The translations under genes and the position numbers were made by a program. From QHXW01 sp963847515 (GTDB lineage: Bacteria; Acidobacteriota; Terriglobia; Bryobacterales; Bryobacteraceae), in the NCBI GenBank assembly GCA_963847515.1, contig CAWKAA010000007.1, positions 806,001 through 870,000 on the forward strand: DNA of 64,000 bases, given 5' to 3'. The number at the start of each line of letters is the position of its first letter. Positions within the stretch are counted from its first letter, which is position 1. The notes beneath the pieces were generated by a model. That model ran no database searches, was not told the origin of the DNA, and was given only the letters and a program-made list of their open reading frames with translations. Below are positions 17,678-25,546 of the stretch, piece after piece.

Positions 17678-18676
17678 GTGGATAACATTACCCACTCTGT
17701 AACCGGCATTCTGCTGAGCCGTGCCGGCCTCAACCGGCTGAGTCCCCAGGCGCCCTGGATTCTGTTTCTCGCGGCCAACGCTCCTGACATCGATGTGGTC
17801 AGCGCTTTCGGCGGCTCGCTCAACTATCTCCACTATCACCGGCACATCACGCATTCGCTCGTCATGCTGCCGGTGTTGCCACTGGCTTGCGTGCTGGCGG
17901 TGCGGCTGGTGTCGCGCAGACCGTTACACTGGCTGGGCGCGTATTTCATCGCTTTCATCGGGGTGGCGAGCCATCTCATCCTCGATCTGACCAATATTTA
18001 TGGTGTTCGGCTGCTGTTGCCATTCTCGGGCCAGTGGTTCCGCCTGGACACTACCGGTGTCATCGACTTCTGGATCTGGGGGGCGCTACTGCTGGCTATG
18101 CTTGCTCCGGTCCTGGCACGTCTGGTCAATGCAGAAATTGGTGCGGCGACGCACGCGAAAGGCGGCGCAGGACGTGGATTCGCCATCTTCGCGCTGCTGT
18201 TTCTCCTGTTCTACAACGGTGGCCGGTACATAGCTCACGCGCGCGCCGTCGCTATCCTCGAGTCACGCATCTACTCTGGTTCCGCTCCGCGACGGGTAGC
18301 GGCTCTGGCCGCTTCATCGAACCCCTTTGCCTGGCGGGGAGTAGTTGAAACACCCGAATCGTACGTAATCGAAGAGGTGAATCTTTTAGGAGAATTCGAC
18401 CCCACTGCCGGGCACACCTTCTTCAAACCCGACCCTTCGCCCGCGCTGGACGCGGCTGGGCGTACGATGGTCCTTCACGAGTTCCTGCGGTTCTCGCAAT
18501 ATCCCCTCTGGCAGGTGTCGCCGGCGGAGCAGGTAGACGGGGGTACACGCGTCGAAGCCATGGATCTTCGCTTCGGGGATCCGCAACGACCTGGATTCGT
18601 GGCAACGGTCATCCTCGATGCGCATCAACAGGTCACGAGCGAATGGTTCCAATTCGGCCGGCCGAAGCTGCGTTGA
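17678..18676 (+). CDS. YdjM/DUF457-type membrane metal-dependent hydrolase
   Basis: 332 residues from GTG 17678. The N-terminal metal motif MDNITHSVTG, ANAPDID and HRHITHSLVMLP, plus SHLILDLTN, match the LexA-regulated inner-membrane hydrolase family. At least four membrane helices occupy residues 60-190; the C-terminal 130 residues are soluble. Likely co-transcribed with the bicupin gene. Members are thought to hydrolyse a lipid or phospho-ester at the membrane; physiological role poorly known. Confidence 0.85.
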   Translation: MDNITHSVTGILLSRAGLNRLSPQAPWILFLAANAPDIDVVSAFGGSLNYLHYHRHITHSLVMLPVLPLACVLAVRLVSRRPLHWLGAYFIAFIGVASHLILDLTNIYGVRLLLPFSGQWFRLDTTGVIDFWIWGALLLAMLAPVLARLVNAEIGAATHAKGGAGRGFAIFALLFLLFYNGGRYIAHARAVAILESRIYSGSAPRRVAALAASSNPFAWRGVVETPESYVIEEVNLLGEFDPTAGHTFFKPDPSPALDAAGRTMVLHEFLRFSQYPLWQVSPAEQVDGGTRVEAMDLRFGDPQRPGFVATVILDAHQQVTSEWFQFGRPKLR

Positions 18677-18741
18677 CGGAATCGTCGAGTTGTGATGTAC
18701 GTCACCGCGATCGCAACGCCACTGAAATCAGACTTACTTGC

Positions 18742-18819
18742 CTTGACACCAGTGCGCAAAATTTCAGAAACTGGTGCAAGTATTCCACCGATTTGGCCAC
18801 GAGTCGGTGCGAGCCAAAT
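18742..18819 (+). promoter_or_regulatory. two successive inverted repeats upstream of HTH gene
   Basis: Hairpin 1: CTTGACACCAGT (18742-18753) pairs with ACTGGTGCAAG (18770-18780), 11 pairs with one bulged A and a 16-base loop. Hairpin 2: ATTTGGC (18791-18797) pairs with GCCAAAT (18813-18819) around a 15-base loop. The 187-base gap between the membrane hydrolase and the HTH gene has no other content. They may be operator sites, a terminator pair or a leader RNA; no U-tract follows either one. Confidence 0.45.
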
Positions 18820-18863
18820 GGCTTGAGCGCCACGAAGAGGGCAAATGCTCTTGAGTGGAGATC

Positions 18864-19151
18864 ATGCACTTCCTAACGGATCAGCACATACTTTTTCCAA
18901 AGCCAATGAATCCTATACAGAAACCGTCATCCAACCCGGAACCGCTTCTGACCACCGCCGCCGTCGCCAAATGGCTGGGGGTTGCAACTCGCACGCTTTG
19001 TCTTTGGGCGGAATGTAAAGAAATCCCCGCGATCAAAATCGGCCGGCAGTGGAGATTTCGTGAACGTGAGTTGCGGGACTGGCTCGACAGCCCACAGGCC
19101 GCCAAGGTCGGCCTCGGGACAAACAGTAAGGTGACTGGCGCAGCGGTTTGA
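18864..19151 (+). CDS. HTH_17 (excisionase/MerR-like) DNA-binding protein
   Basis: 95 residues from ATG 18864; GTG 18855 and ATG 18906 are in-frame alternatives and no ribosome site decides. The HTH_17 domain spans residues about 25-75: LLTTAAVAKWLGVATRTLCL, WAECKEIPAIKIGRQWRF, ERELRDWL. Such proteins bind DNA as winged helices, in excisionases or small regulators. No integrase or other phage gene is nearby, so a transcriptional regulator is more likely. Two inverted repeats directly upstream could be its own operator. Confidence 0.8.
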   Translation: MHFLTDQHILFPKPMNPIQKPSSNPEPLLTTAAVAKWLGVATRTLCLWAECKEIPAIKIGRQWRFRERELRDWLDSPQAAKVGLGTNSKVTGAAV

Positions 19152-19288
19152 GTAGCCTGTAACGATTTGCCGCAATTGCCGAAGCTGCCGCAATAAGCGC
19201 ATACCGCTCTGGGAGGGGTGTGCCAGAATCGCTCGTGGGCTCGTATTCAACTACCTGCGGAGCCCGCAATCCTGAAAGGAGTACATAA

Positions 19289-19909
19289 ATGACGTACGAT
19301 CCGTACCAAACTCATTCCGCCTTGGGCGGGTACCCTGGACTGACCACCCCGTTTCAATCGCCACAGTTTCAATCACCACATATGCCGCTCAATCCACAGG
19401 CGACGGCTTATCCGCCCATCGCTGGTATTAACCCGTACCTGGCGCAGATGCTGGCGGCGCGAGCTGCATTTCCCCAGTTGTTAGCGGCATCCCCCTGGGC
19501 TAGCGGATTGAACAACCCGTTATTCGCCTCGGCGATGCTGCAAAACCCGCTCCTCGCAGCCACGCTCGAGAATCCATTAGTGAATCCGATCTACGCGCAG
19601 TCACCGTTCGGGGCGCAGCCGTCTCCGTTCAATCCTTATATCGGTCAGACTGCTCCACAGATCGGCCAGCAGCCCTATCCATTCAACCCTTATGCCGGTC
19701 AGACTCCTCCACAGATCGGCCAAATCGCGCCGCAGTTCGGCCAGATCGGCTCGCCCTATGGGCAATTAGGCTCGATGCTTCCTCCACAGAGTTGGGTGGG
19801 CCAGCCCGGATTATATGGCAGCCATCCGCTGGGCCAGGTTCATCCGTTGCTGTCGCAATTGATTGGCCGCGGGTTCCCTGGGGCTGGAATGTTCCCCACG
19901 GGTTTCTAG
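19289..19909 (+). CDS. Pro/Gln/Tyr-rich repetitive protein
   Basis: 206 residues, with AAAGGAG eight bases before ATG 19289. Very low complexity: Pro, Gln, Tyr, Asn, Gly, Ala and Leu make up most of it. It carries a direct repeat at about residues 111-145 (FNPYIGQTAPQIGQ then FNPYAGQTPPQIGQ) extended by shorter IGQ/FGQ units, and alternating hydrophobic segments such as AQMLAARAAFPQLLAASPW. No signal peptide or membrane helix. It looks intrinsically disordered and may self-assemble. No family recognised; a good ribosome site and long clean frame support expression. Confidence 0.6.
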   Translation: MTYDPYQTHSALGGYPGLTTPFQSPQFQSPHMPLNPQATAYPPIAGINPYLAQMLAARAAFPQLLAASPWASGLNNPLFASAMLQNPLLAATLENPLVNPIYAQSPFGAQPSPFNPYIGQTAPQIGQQPYPFNPYAGQTPPQIGQIAPQFGQIGSPYGQLGSMLPPQSWVGQPGLYGSHPLGQVHPLLSQLIGRGFPGAGMFPTGF

Positions 19910-20060
19910 CGGCTGAGTCGCGAAAGCAAGAACCAAAAGCAAGAACCACAGGAGTATGCCACCAGCAGACAAGCAGCGCGGGCGTGCCGGAGAAGCCTCT
20001 CCGGCACGTTCCCCTACCGAAACCACGCCGAGGCCAGCTGGTAAGCAAAGCAGTTCGGTG

Positions 20061-20094
20061 ATGTTGTCAGGTGACAGATGTTGTCAGGTGACAG
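20061..20094. repeat. perfect 17-bp tandem repeat of a palindromic operator-like site
   Basis: ATGTTGTCAGGTGACAG is present twice with no spacer (20061-20077 and 20078-20094). Each copy contains the perfect inverted repeat TGTCA-GG-TGACA (20065-20076 and 20082-20093). They end 4 bases before the AGGAAAGGAG ribosome site of the SIMPL gene, so a protein bound here would sit on the promoter or leader of that gene. Confidence 0.7.
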
Positions 20095-20116
20095 ATTAGG
20101 AAAGGAGAGCGACGCG

Positions 20117-20860
20117 ATGGTACAGGGAACGCGAGTGCACACACAGCACACACAGATGGAGGGAGTGATGGTCATCGGGGAGGCGGTTTGGAGAGTTCCG
20201 CCGGAGCGGGCAGAGTTTCTGGTTGAGATTGTGGCGAGTGCGCCGACCGCGGCGCAGGCCCTCCACGACAATCAACTGAAATCGGCACTGGTGGCGCAGG
20301 CGGTGGCTCCGCTGGGCGTGCAGCCGGCCGACCTGCAAACGATTTCGCTGAACCTTTACAATCTCTATACGCCTGTGCTCCCGGCTCTGCAGGCGTATGG
20401 GAGCTTGCCGTTAACCGGCGCAGGAGGCTTGCCGTCGTATGGGGCTGGCGCAGCACCGCTGCCTGCAGAGATTCAGTCGGCGACGTATCACGCTCGAAAC
20501 ATACTGCGACTCAATGTGCGCGATCCCAAACGCCTCGGTGAGATTGTGGACGCCGTAGCTCGAGCGGGGGCGGTAATCCTGGGCTCGCTTTCGCTGGGTG
20601 TCTCCGACGAGGCAAGTGCACGCAGGCACGCGCTGGAGGCTGCCGGGAAGGACGCCCGTTCCAAGGCCGAAGGCCTAGCAGTGGCGGCTGGAAAACACGT
20701 GGACGACGCCGTCGCAATTGCGGAAGATATCGTGGCTTCGAATGGAGCGTTTGCCGCGCTCCGGTCTGCCGCCCCCTTCGCTTTCGGCGCCGGTGCGCCT
20801 CAGGTTGCTGGCGAGCTTGAATATTACGCGCGCGTATCGGCCAGTTTTCGCCTGAAGTAA
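20117..20860 (+). CDS. SIMPL-domain (DUF541) protein
   Basis: 247 residues from ATG 20117, preceded by AGGAAAGGAG at 20098-20107. SIMPL/DUF541 features: GEAVWRVPPERAEFLVEIVA, VAPLGVQPADLQTISLNLY, the middle LRLNVRDPKRLGEIVDAVAR, ASARRHALEAAGKDARSKAE, and the C-terminal LEYYARVSASFRL. Most family members are exported or outer-membrane linked (e.g. Brucella BP26), but no signal peptide is visible here, so this copy appears cytoplasmic or non-classically located. Expression is likely controlled by the twin palindromes immediately upstream. Confidence 0.85.
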   Translation: MVQGTRVHTQHTQMEGVMVIGEAVWRVPPERAEFLVEIVASAPTAAQALHDNQLKSALVAQAVAPLGVQPADLQTISLNLYNLYTPVLPALQAYGSLPLTGAGGLPSYGAGAAPLPAEIQSATYHARNILRLNVRDPKRLGEIVDAVARAGAVILGSLSLGVSDEASARRHALEAAGKDARSKAEGLAVAAGKHVDDAVAIAEDIVASNGAFAALRSAAPFAFGAGAPQVAGELEYYARVSASFRLK

Positions 20861-20875
20861 CCGCCAGCCGCCGGA

Positions 20876-21349
20876 TTACGGCACGAAGCCGATCCGGCGG
20901 CGCGGCTCGCGATCAGGTTGCGGTTCGAAGAGCTGCAGAACCTGAGCCGCTTCCTCCGGATACGGCTTCTTGTCTGTCACACCAAGTTGGCTTGCCAACC
21001 CAATCACCGTGGACCGAACCTCCTTGGCTTGCCAGGCGGGGTTATATGCCCACAGCAACTCATTGCGGAGTGCCCACCGGTGAGCCGTGGTGGAAAAGGG
21101 CATGGGCAGCAAGGAGACGAGGAGCGTAGCATCCTGCCGGGTACCCGTCATTGCATGATTCCTCAGCAACGCTTCGGGTGTGTTATTGCCAAACTCACCA
21201 AAATACAGCGGCTGGTACGGCTTGGGGGCCCAATTTGCGTCTTTGACCAGAAGCACAAACAGTCCCGCGTATTTGGGTACGTTCAAGTCAGCTACGCGCG
21301 TCGGCTCAGAAAAGAGACAATCGTTAAACCGAATACCGGGAGAAACCAT
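20876..21349 (-). CDS. GIY-YIG-like small protein
   Basis: 157 residues from ATG 21349. The segment PKYAGLFVLLVKD...PLYFGEFGNN resembles a GIY-YIG core (strand-hairpin ending YFGE), and RNELLWAYNPAWQ resembles the later Glu-containing helix (E..LI..YNP). The match is weak but ordered correctly. C-terminal tail is Pro/Arg rich. A second GIY-YIG-like gene lies 71 bases upstream on the same strand. Function unknown; could be a stand-alone nuclease or a degenerate domain. Confidence 0.55.
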   Translation of the reverse strand: MVSPGIRFNDCLFSEPTRVADLNVPKYAGLFVLLVKDANWAPKPYQPLYFGEFGNNTPEALLRNHAMTGTRQDATLLVSLLPMPFSTTAHRWALRNELLWAYNPAWQAKEVRSTVIGLASQLGVTDKKPYPEEAAQVLQLFEPQPDREPRRRIGFVP

Positions 21350-21420
21350 ACTAAAGCGCTGTTTGTAATTTAACCCACATTTATCCTTACAGCAACTAAT
21401 TTGAAACTAGCGTTTTGTGA

Positions 21421-21747
21421 CTACGCGATCGACGCCCCCAACTTTTCCTCCCAGTGTTTCTGACGTTCCAGCAATACATCCTTGAGCAGCAGCGCGGAAA
21501 CGTCGTCATCGAGGATTTCCAGGACTTCGTATGCGAACGCTTCCTCCCCTTGCGCATTCCACTCGGACTGCAGGCGTTTATTGTGGTGTATCCCGTTGCG
21601 CAGTTGAAACCATATTCCGTTCTGCGACGAATTCAGGTGATCGGAAGCGCTCACCCACACTTCATTGGTAGCCGCGCATCGGATGGCGAAGACTCCTTTG
21701 GGAGTTTTCTTCGATTTGAATTCCTTTCGCGCCTCTCGTTTGTCCAT
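21421..21747 (-). CDS. GIY-YIG nuclease family protein
   Basis: 108 residues from ATG 21747. Pattern GVFAIRCAATNEVWVSASDH (GVYxI...VxVGSS-type), then GIWFQLRNGIHHNKRLQSEW, EEAFAYEVLEIL. This matches the short bacterial GIY-YIG group often annotated as such, though the Gly of the second hairpin (usually VGSS) is changed to VSAS, so catalysis may be lost. Divergent from the enolase-superfamily gene with 55 bases between starts. Confidence 0.7.
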   Translation of the reverse strand: MDKREARKEFKSKKTPKGVFAIRCAATNEVWVSASDHLNSSQNGIWFQLRNGIHHNKRLQSEWNAQGEEAFAYEVLEILDDDVSALLLKDVLLERQKHWEEKLGASIA

Positions 21748-21802
21748 TTCTCTATTGTTACCGGACCCAACCGGCAGCCTGAACTCTGATATCTTTTCTC
21801 AC

Positions 21803-23020
21803 ATGAACCGCCGAACTTTCCTATCGTCCCTGGGCGCCGGCGCTGCCGTAGCGCTGACTCGCGCGCAACTGCATGCCGATCTGCGTAAGATGAAGATCAC
21901 GCGCATCCGCTTCTACCAGAATCCGCGCTCGCGCCCCATGTTCAACCAGAGTTTTCACATAGTCACGGTCGAAACGGATGCCGGCATCACAGGCATCGGA
22001 GAAGGCGGGTCGCGAGACACCATCGCCGAATGCGCCGGGATGCTGGTCGGCGACGATCCATCGAAAATCGACGCTCTCTGGCAAATGGTTTACCGGGGCC
22101 ACTTCTACCCGGCAGGACGCGAGAAACTCGACGCACTAGGCGCACTCGACCTGGCGCTCTGGGATATCAAGGGCAAGGCGCTGGGTGTGCCGGTTTACGA
22201 ACTGCTCGGCGGCCAGTCGCGCGAGCATATTGAGTGCTATTCCACCAGCTTCCCCAAGAAAGGCAGCCTCAAGGAGACGGCGCGCGCCTGCGTGGAGGCC
22301 GGATTCCGCGCATTCCGCACCTCGGTAGCCGAGCCGCCGGACAGCGGCGCATTCAACTCCCACCAGATGGTGCGCAAGACATACGAGGAGTGTGTAGAAA
22401 TCCGCGAAGGCGTGGGGAAGGATGGTGATTGGGCCATCGACTATCACACCCGGCTCGATTTGCCGGACGCCATTCGCCTGAGCACGCTCATCGAGCCGCT
22501 TGAGCCCTACTTCTGCGAAGACCTGCTGCGATCCGAAAATACGGAGGTCTATCGCGAGCTGCGGGCGCACGTGAAAGTACCCATTGCGGTGGGCGAACAG
22601 TTTGGCGACCGCTGGGACGTGAACCGCCTGGTAGAGCAGCGGCTCATCGACTACGCGCGCGTAAGCATTCCCAACGTAGGCGGTATCACCGAATACAAGA
22701 AAATCACTACCCTTTGCGAGACACATTATGTCGGCCTGATCCCGCATTTCACCGGGCCGGTAGGGGAAGCGGCGTTGTCGCAGGTTGTCACCACATTCTC
22801 CGGTCCTGTCCTCATGGAGATACTCGGCGCCGGTCCGGCCCCGGAACCGCATTTGCCCGCGAGCTACGACTTTCGAAATGGAAAGATCTGGCCCAATCGC
22901 CGGCCCGGTCTGGGTGTCGAATTCGATCCCAAGCCCCTGCAGATGGTCCTCGAGGTCACAGAGCGGACTCGGCCTATTCCCCTATTCCATCGGCCCGATG
23001 GTTCAATGACCAACTGGTAA
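21803..23020 (+). CDS. Tat-exported enolase-superfamily (mandelate racemase/MLE) enzyme
   Basis: 405 residues from ATG 21803. A twin-arginine signal is at the N-terminus (MNRRTFLSSLGAGAAVALTR). The capping domain (VETDAGITGIGEGG) precedes the TIM barrel: LDLALWDIKGKALGVPVYELLGG, AIDYHTRLDLPDAI, EPYFCEDLLRSENTE, AVGEQFGDRW and the C-terminal PHFTGPVGEAAL. Metal ligands are Asp in AIDYH, Glu in FCEDLL and Glu in VGEQF; a His in PHFTGP fits the MR/D-galactonate dehydratase-like subgroup. Likely a sugar-acid dehydratase or cycloisomerase. Tat export of such an enzyme is uncommon outside Acidobacteriota and Planctomycetes. Confidence 0.85.
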   Translation: MNRRTFLSSLGAGAAVALTRAQLHADLRKMKITRIRFYQNPRSRPMFNQSFHIVTVETDAGITGIGEGGSRDTIAECAGMLVGDDPSKIDALWQMVYRGHFYPAGREKLDALGALDLALWDIKGKALGVPVYELLGGQSREHIECYSTSFPKKGSLKETARACVEAGFRAFRTSVAEPPDSGAFNSHQMVRKTYEECVEIREGVGKDGDWAIDYHTRLDLPDAIRLSTLIEPLEPYFCEDLLRSENTEVYRELRAHVKVPIAVGEQFGDRWDVNRLVEQRLIDYARVSIPNVGGITEYKKITTLCETHYVGLIPHFTGPVGEAALSQVVTTFSGPVLMEILGAGPAPEPHLPASYDFRNGKIWPNRRPGLGVEFDPKPLQMVLEVTERTRPIPLFHRPDGSMTNW

Positions 23021-23099
23021 GCCAACTCAGGTGTTTCGCTAATGGCCATGCCGCCGCCCTCCGGTGATACTCAGTTAGCAAGAAAGAATCGGGCCGGCC

Positions 23100-23444
23100 A
23101 TGCTCTCTCAGAAAGACGTCGTTTTCGACATCGATCAGTTGCGAAACGTTTGTATGGAAGATTCTGAGCTGATGCGAGAGCTGGTGACCGCCCTGATCGA
23201 CGACGCGACTAAGCAGCTCCCCGCCCTCAGGGATGCCGTTGAACACGCTGACGCCACCCGGTGCGCACGCCTGGCCCATTATGTCAAAGGAGCCTGTGCC
23301 AATGTGGGCGCGGTCTCCATGGCATCTGTGCTGAAACAGATTGAAGGCAGCGCCGCGGCCGGAGATTTCGTTGCCTGCCGCGCTTCCCTCGGCAATCTCA
23401 GCGCCGAGCTCCGGAAATTTTCGTCCGAAACGGCAACCGTCTAA
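23100..23444 (+). CDS. Hpt histidine phosphotransfer protein
   Basis: 114 residues, a single four-helix Hpt domain. The phospho-accepting His is residue 60 in LAHYVKGACANVGA, with the HxxKGxxxxxGA signature intact. EDSELMRELVTALIDDATKQL is the first helix pair. Such proteins relay phosphate between a hybrid sensor kinase and response regulators. No kinase is adjacent; the nearest receiver in the window is the stand-alone one at 40084. Confidence 0.88.
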   Translation: MLSQKDVVFDIDQLRNVCMEDSELMRELVTALIDDATKQLPALRDAVEHADATRCARLAHYVKGACANVGAVSMASVLKQIEGSAAAGDFVACRASLGNLSAELRKFSSETATV

Positions 23445-23488
23445 AACCTCTTTTGGCAGCGCCTCCGGCCTTTGCTAAGGTGAAGTCT

Positions 23489-24001
23489 ATGCGCTCTTTC
23501 TTCTGTGTTCTGGCCGGTGCCGCTGCTTTGATGGCTGGCGACCTCTCCGGCCGCCGCGCTCCGGGTTTCTCGCTGGTGGACGCCAACTTTGTCCAGCACG
23601 ATACCCAGGATTACCGTGGCAAGATCCTCCTGGTCGACATCATGCAGACCACTTGTCCGCACTGCGGCGCGTTTTCAAATATCCTCCAGGAGGTGGCCAC
23701 GAAGTATGGGGGGAAAGTAGCGGTTCTATCGATCGTGAATCCGCCCGACAATACGGCCACGGTGAAGCAGTACATTGCTCAGCACAAACTCACCTACCCT
23801 CTGTTGTTTGATTGTGGTCAGGTGGCGGCATCGTACATGAAGGCCACGCCGCAGAACACCGGTTTTGGCGTGCCGCATCTTTTTATCATCGATGGGCAAG
23901 GGATGATCCAAAATGACTACGGCTACGGCCCGTTCAGCCAAGGCATCTTTGAAGGGCGTGATCTGTTCTCAGAACTGGATCGGCTGGTGAAGACCAAGTA
24001 A
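23489..24001 (+). CDS. exported TlpA/ResA-like thioredoxin
   Basis: 170 residues from ATG 23489 with AAGGTGA upstream. Short hydrophobic signal (FFCVLAGAAALMAG), then AhpC/TSA-Redoxin fold: RRAPGFSLVDANF, KILLVDIMQTTCPHCGAFSN with redox CPHC at residues 56-59, VPHLFIIDGQG. Likely reduces cysteines of periplasmic proteins (cytochrome maturation or similar). The Cys-Pro-His-Cys centre is DsbA-like rather than the TlpA CxPC. Confidence 0.85.
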   Translation: MRSFFCVLAGAAALMAGDLSGRRAPGFSLVDANFVQHDTQDYRGKILLVDIMQTTCPHCGAFSNILQEVATKYGGKVAVLSIVNPPDNTATVKQYIAQHKLTYPLLFDCGQVAASYMKATPQNTGFGVPHLFIIDGQGMIQNDYGYGPFSQGIFEGRDLFSELDRLVKTK

Positions 24002-24009
24002 CCCTGCGA

Positions 24010-24561
24010 TCACCGGCATCTCCAGATCAACCACGCCAATCCCGCCAAAAATCCCAGCAGCGCCTGGTATTCCTGGTTTTTTCGGTACAGCGCCCAGAAG
24101 AAACGGCCGTTCGAAGATATGGACCTTCTGCTGTAGGGAAGTAAAGAGGGAACGGTCGCGGCGTATCGCTCGAACTCGGGAAACAGCTCGCTGAGATGCT
24201 GCTCTTCGAGCATGATGACCGGCAAATAGATGAAAAGAAAGACAAGAGCAAATAGGATGGCTAATCCCCAGCTGCGGCAGGCGATGGCGAGACCGGCGGC
24301 AACGACTAACGTGCCTAGATAGAGTGGGTTGCGAACATAGGCATACGGACCGCCGGTAGTGAGCTGCTGGTTCTTGGCCAGATGTCCTGCCGCCCATGCC
24401 CGTAGCACGAGCCCCGCTGCCGAAAGAGGGACGCCGAAGGCCAGCGATCGTGCCGACGGATGGGCGAACCAGGCGAAGGCGGCCACCAACAGAAATCCAC
24501 TGGGCACCCGGAGGCGGGCAACAAAATCGGCGTATGGCTTAGGGAATATGCTGAGTTGCAC
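24010..24561 (-). CDS. isoprenylcysteine/phospholipid methyltransferase family membrane protein
   Basis: 183 residues from GTG 24561, which overlaps the preceding gene's stop by 23 bases; a longer in-frame extension is antisense noise. Four or five membrane helices, with the ICMT/PEMT signature QLTTGGPYAYVRNPLYLG (residues about 70-90) and the later LEEQHLSELFPEFERYAATV (ExxxL...F...Y...V). Family members methylate phospholipids, isoprenylcysteine or polyketides using SAM at the membrane. Last gene of the minus-strand envelope operon. Confidence 0.85.
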   Translation of the reverse strand: MQLSIFPKPYADFVARLRVPSGFLLVAAFAWFAHPSARSLAFGVPLSAAGLVLRAWAAGHLAKNQQLTTGGPYAYVRNPLYLGTLVVAAGLAIACRSWGLAILFALVFLFIYLPVIMLEEQHLSELFPEFERYAATVPSLLPYSRRSISSNGRFFWALYRKNQEYQALLGFLAGLAWLIWRCR

Positions 24562-25546
24562 AACTGGCAGGGTGGCGCTGTAGCTGGGCTTTGAGTGCCT
24601 CAAACACGCGATCCGGATCGATCTCCCGCATGCTGGCATCGATGGCTGTCAGACGTTTGTAACTGGTCGAAGCGCGGGGGCTGCGCAGCACGTCAAGCGT
24701 GTCTCCGTAGGGTCCGTTCATGGCGGGGTCGGTAGGCCCAAAGATGGCCACGCCCGGTTTGCCGAGTGCTGCGGCGAGATGCAGCGGGCCGCTATCCACG
24801 CCGATGACCGCGGTGGCGCGGCGGGTCGCGTGGATCAAGCCCGGGAGCGTGGAGTGGTGGATGAGCGCGGACGGGATGCTGGGCAACTCCCCCATTTCCG
24901 CGGGGCCATTGAGGACTAGGGGAAGGTCCAGTTCGCGCTCGACGCGATCCGCGAGGCGCGAGTAAAAGGCCAGCGGCCATTGTTTTGCGCGCCATCCGGC
25001 GAGTGGGCTGGCCAGAATGAAACGGCCGCGCGGGAGTTCGCCTTCGGGCGCGCCCTGAGGCAGCGGAAAGGTGCGCAGGATGTTGGCAGCCCCGGCCGCC
25101 GCAGCCAGCTCCAGATTCCGGTCCACCTTGTGAATGGACTGGGCCACGGTCTTGTTCGAATAGAACAGCGCGGAGGCGCGCTCGCGGACCTGCGATTGAT
25201 GGAAACCGAAAATCCGATCGGGCCAAGCCATCGAGGTGGCCAGCGCGGACTTAACCAAGCCCTGGAAATCTACGGCAAAATCGAAACGCTGGGCGCGCAG
25301 CTGGCCCCAGTTTCGCATCCAAGCGCCCGGGTTACCCCGCTCGAAGATGGCGACGCGGTCCACATAGGGATTTTGTTCGAGTAGCGGCGCCCAGCGTTCT
25401 TCGATGAGCCAGGTGAGGTGCGAGCCGGGAAAGCTATGCTTGAGCGAGGCCACCGCTGGTAGCGCGTGGATCACATCCCCCATTGCACCCAGGCGCACTA
25501 TCAGGATGCGTGAACCGGAGCTACTGCTGGTGGCGGCTTTTGACAT
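24539..25546 (-). CDS. waaC: GT9 heptosyltransferase I-like (WaaC type)
   Basis: 335 residues from ATG 25546. The N-terminus ILIVRLGAMGDVIHALPAVA is the WaaC pattern (GDxIHALP), followed by LTWLIEERW. The C-terminal donor site has VIGVDSGPLHLAAALGKPGVAIFGPTDP. WaaC adds the first heptose to Kdo of LPS inner core. It overlaps the preceding degenerate nucleotidyltransferase gene by 26 bases. In Acidobacteriota such GT9 proteins may use other ADP-sugars. Confidence 0.8.
   Translation of the reverse strand: MSKAATSSSSGSRILIVRLGAMGDVIHALPAVASLKHSFPGSHLTWLIEERWAPLLEQNPYVDRVAIFERGNPGAWMRNWGQLRAQRFDFAVDFQGLVKSALATSMAWPDRIFGFHQSQVRERASALFYSNKTVAQSIHKVDRNLELAAAAGAANILRTFPLPQGAPEGELPRGRFILASPLAGWRAKQWPLAFYSRLADRVERELDLPLVLNGPAEMGELPSIPSALIHHSTLPGLIHATRRATAVIGVDSGPLHLAAALGKPGVAIFGPTDPAMNGPYGDTLDVLRSPRASTSYKRLTAIDASMREIDPDRVFEALKAQLQRHPASCATQHIP

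Noticed and set aside
18795..18815. GAGTCGGTGC stretch resembling the 3' hairpin of Cas9 tracrRNA
   Set aside because: Only a short match; no cas gene or CRISPR array in the window. It is explained by the local inverted repeat.
18864..19151. Excisionase of an integrated element
   Set aside because: No integrase, att-like repeat or phage gene nearby; base composition and neighbours are ordinary.
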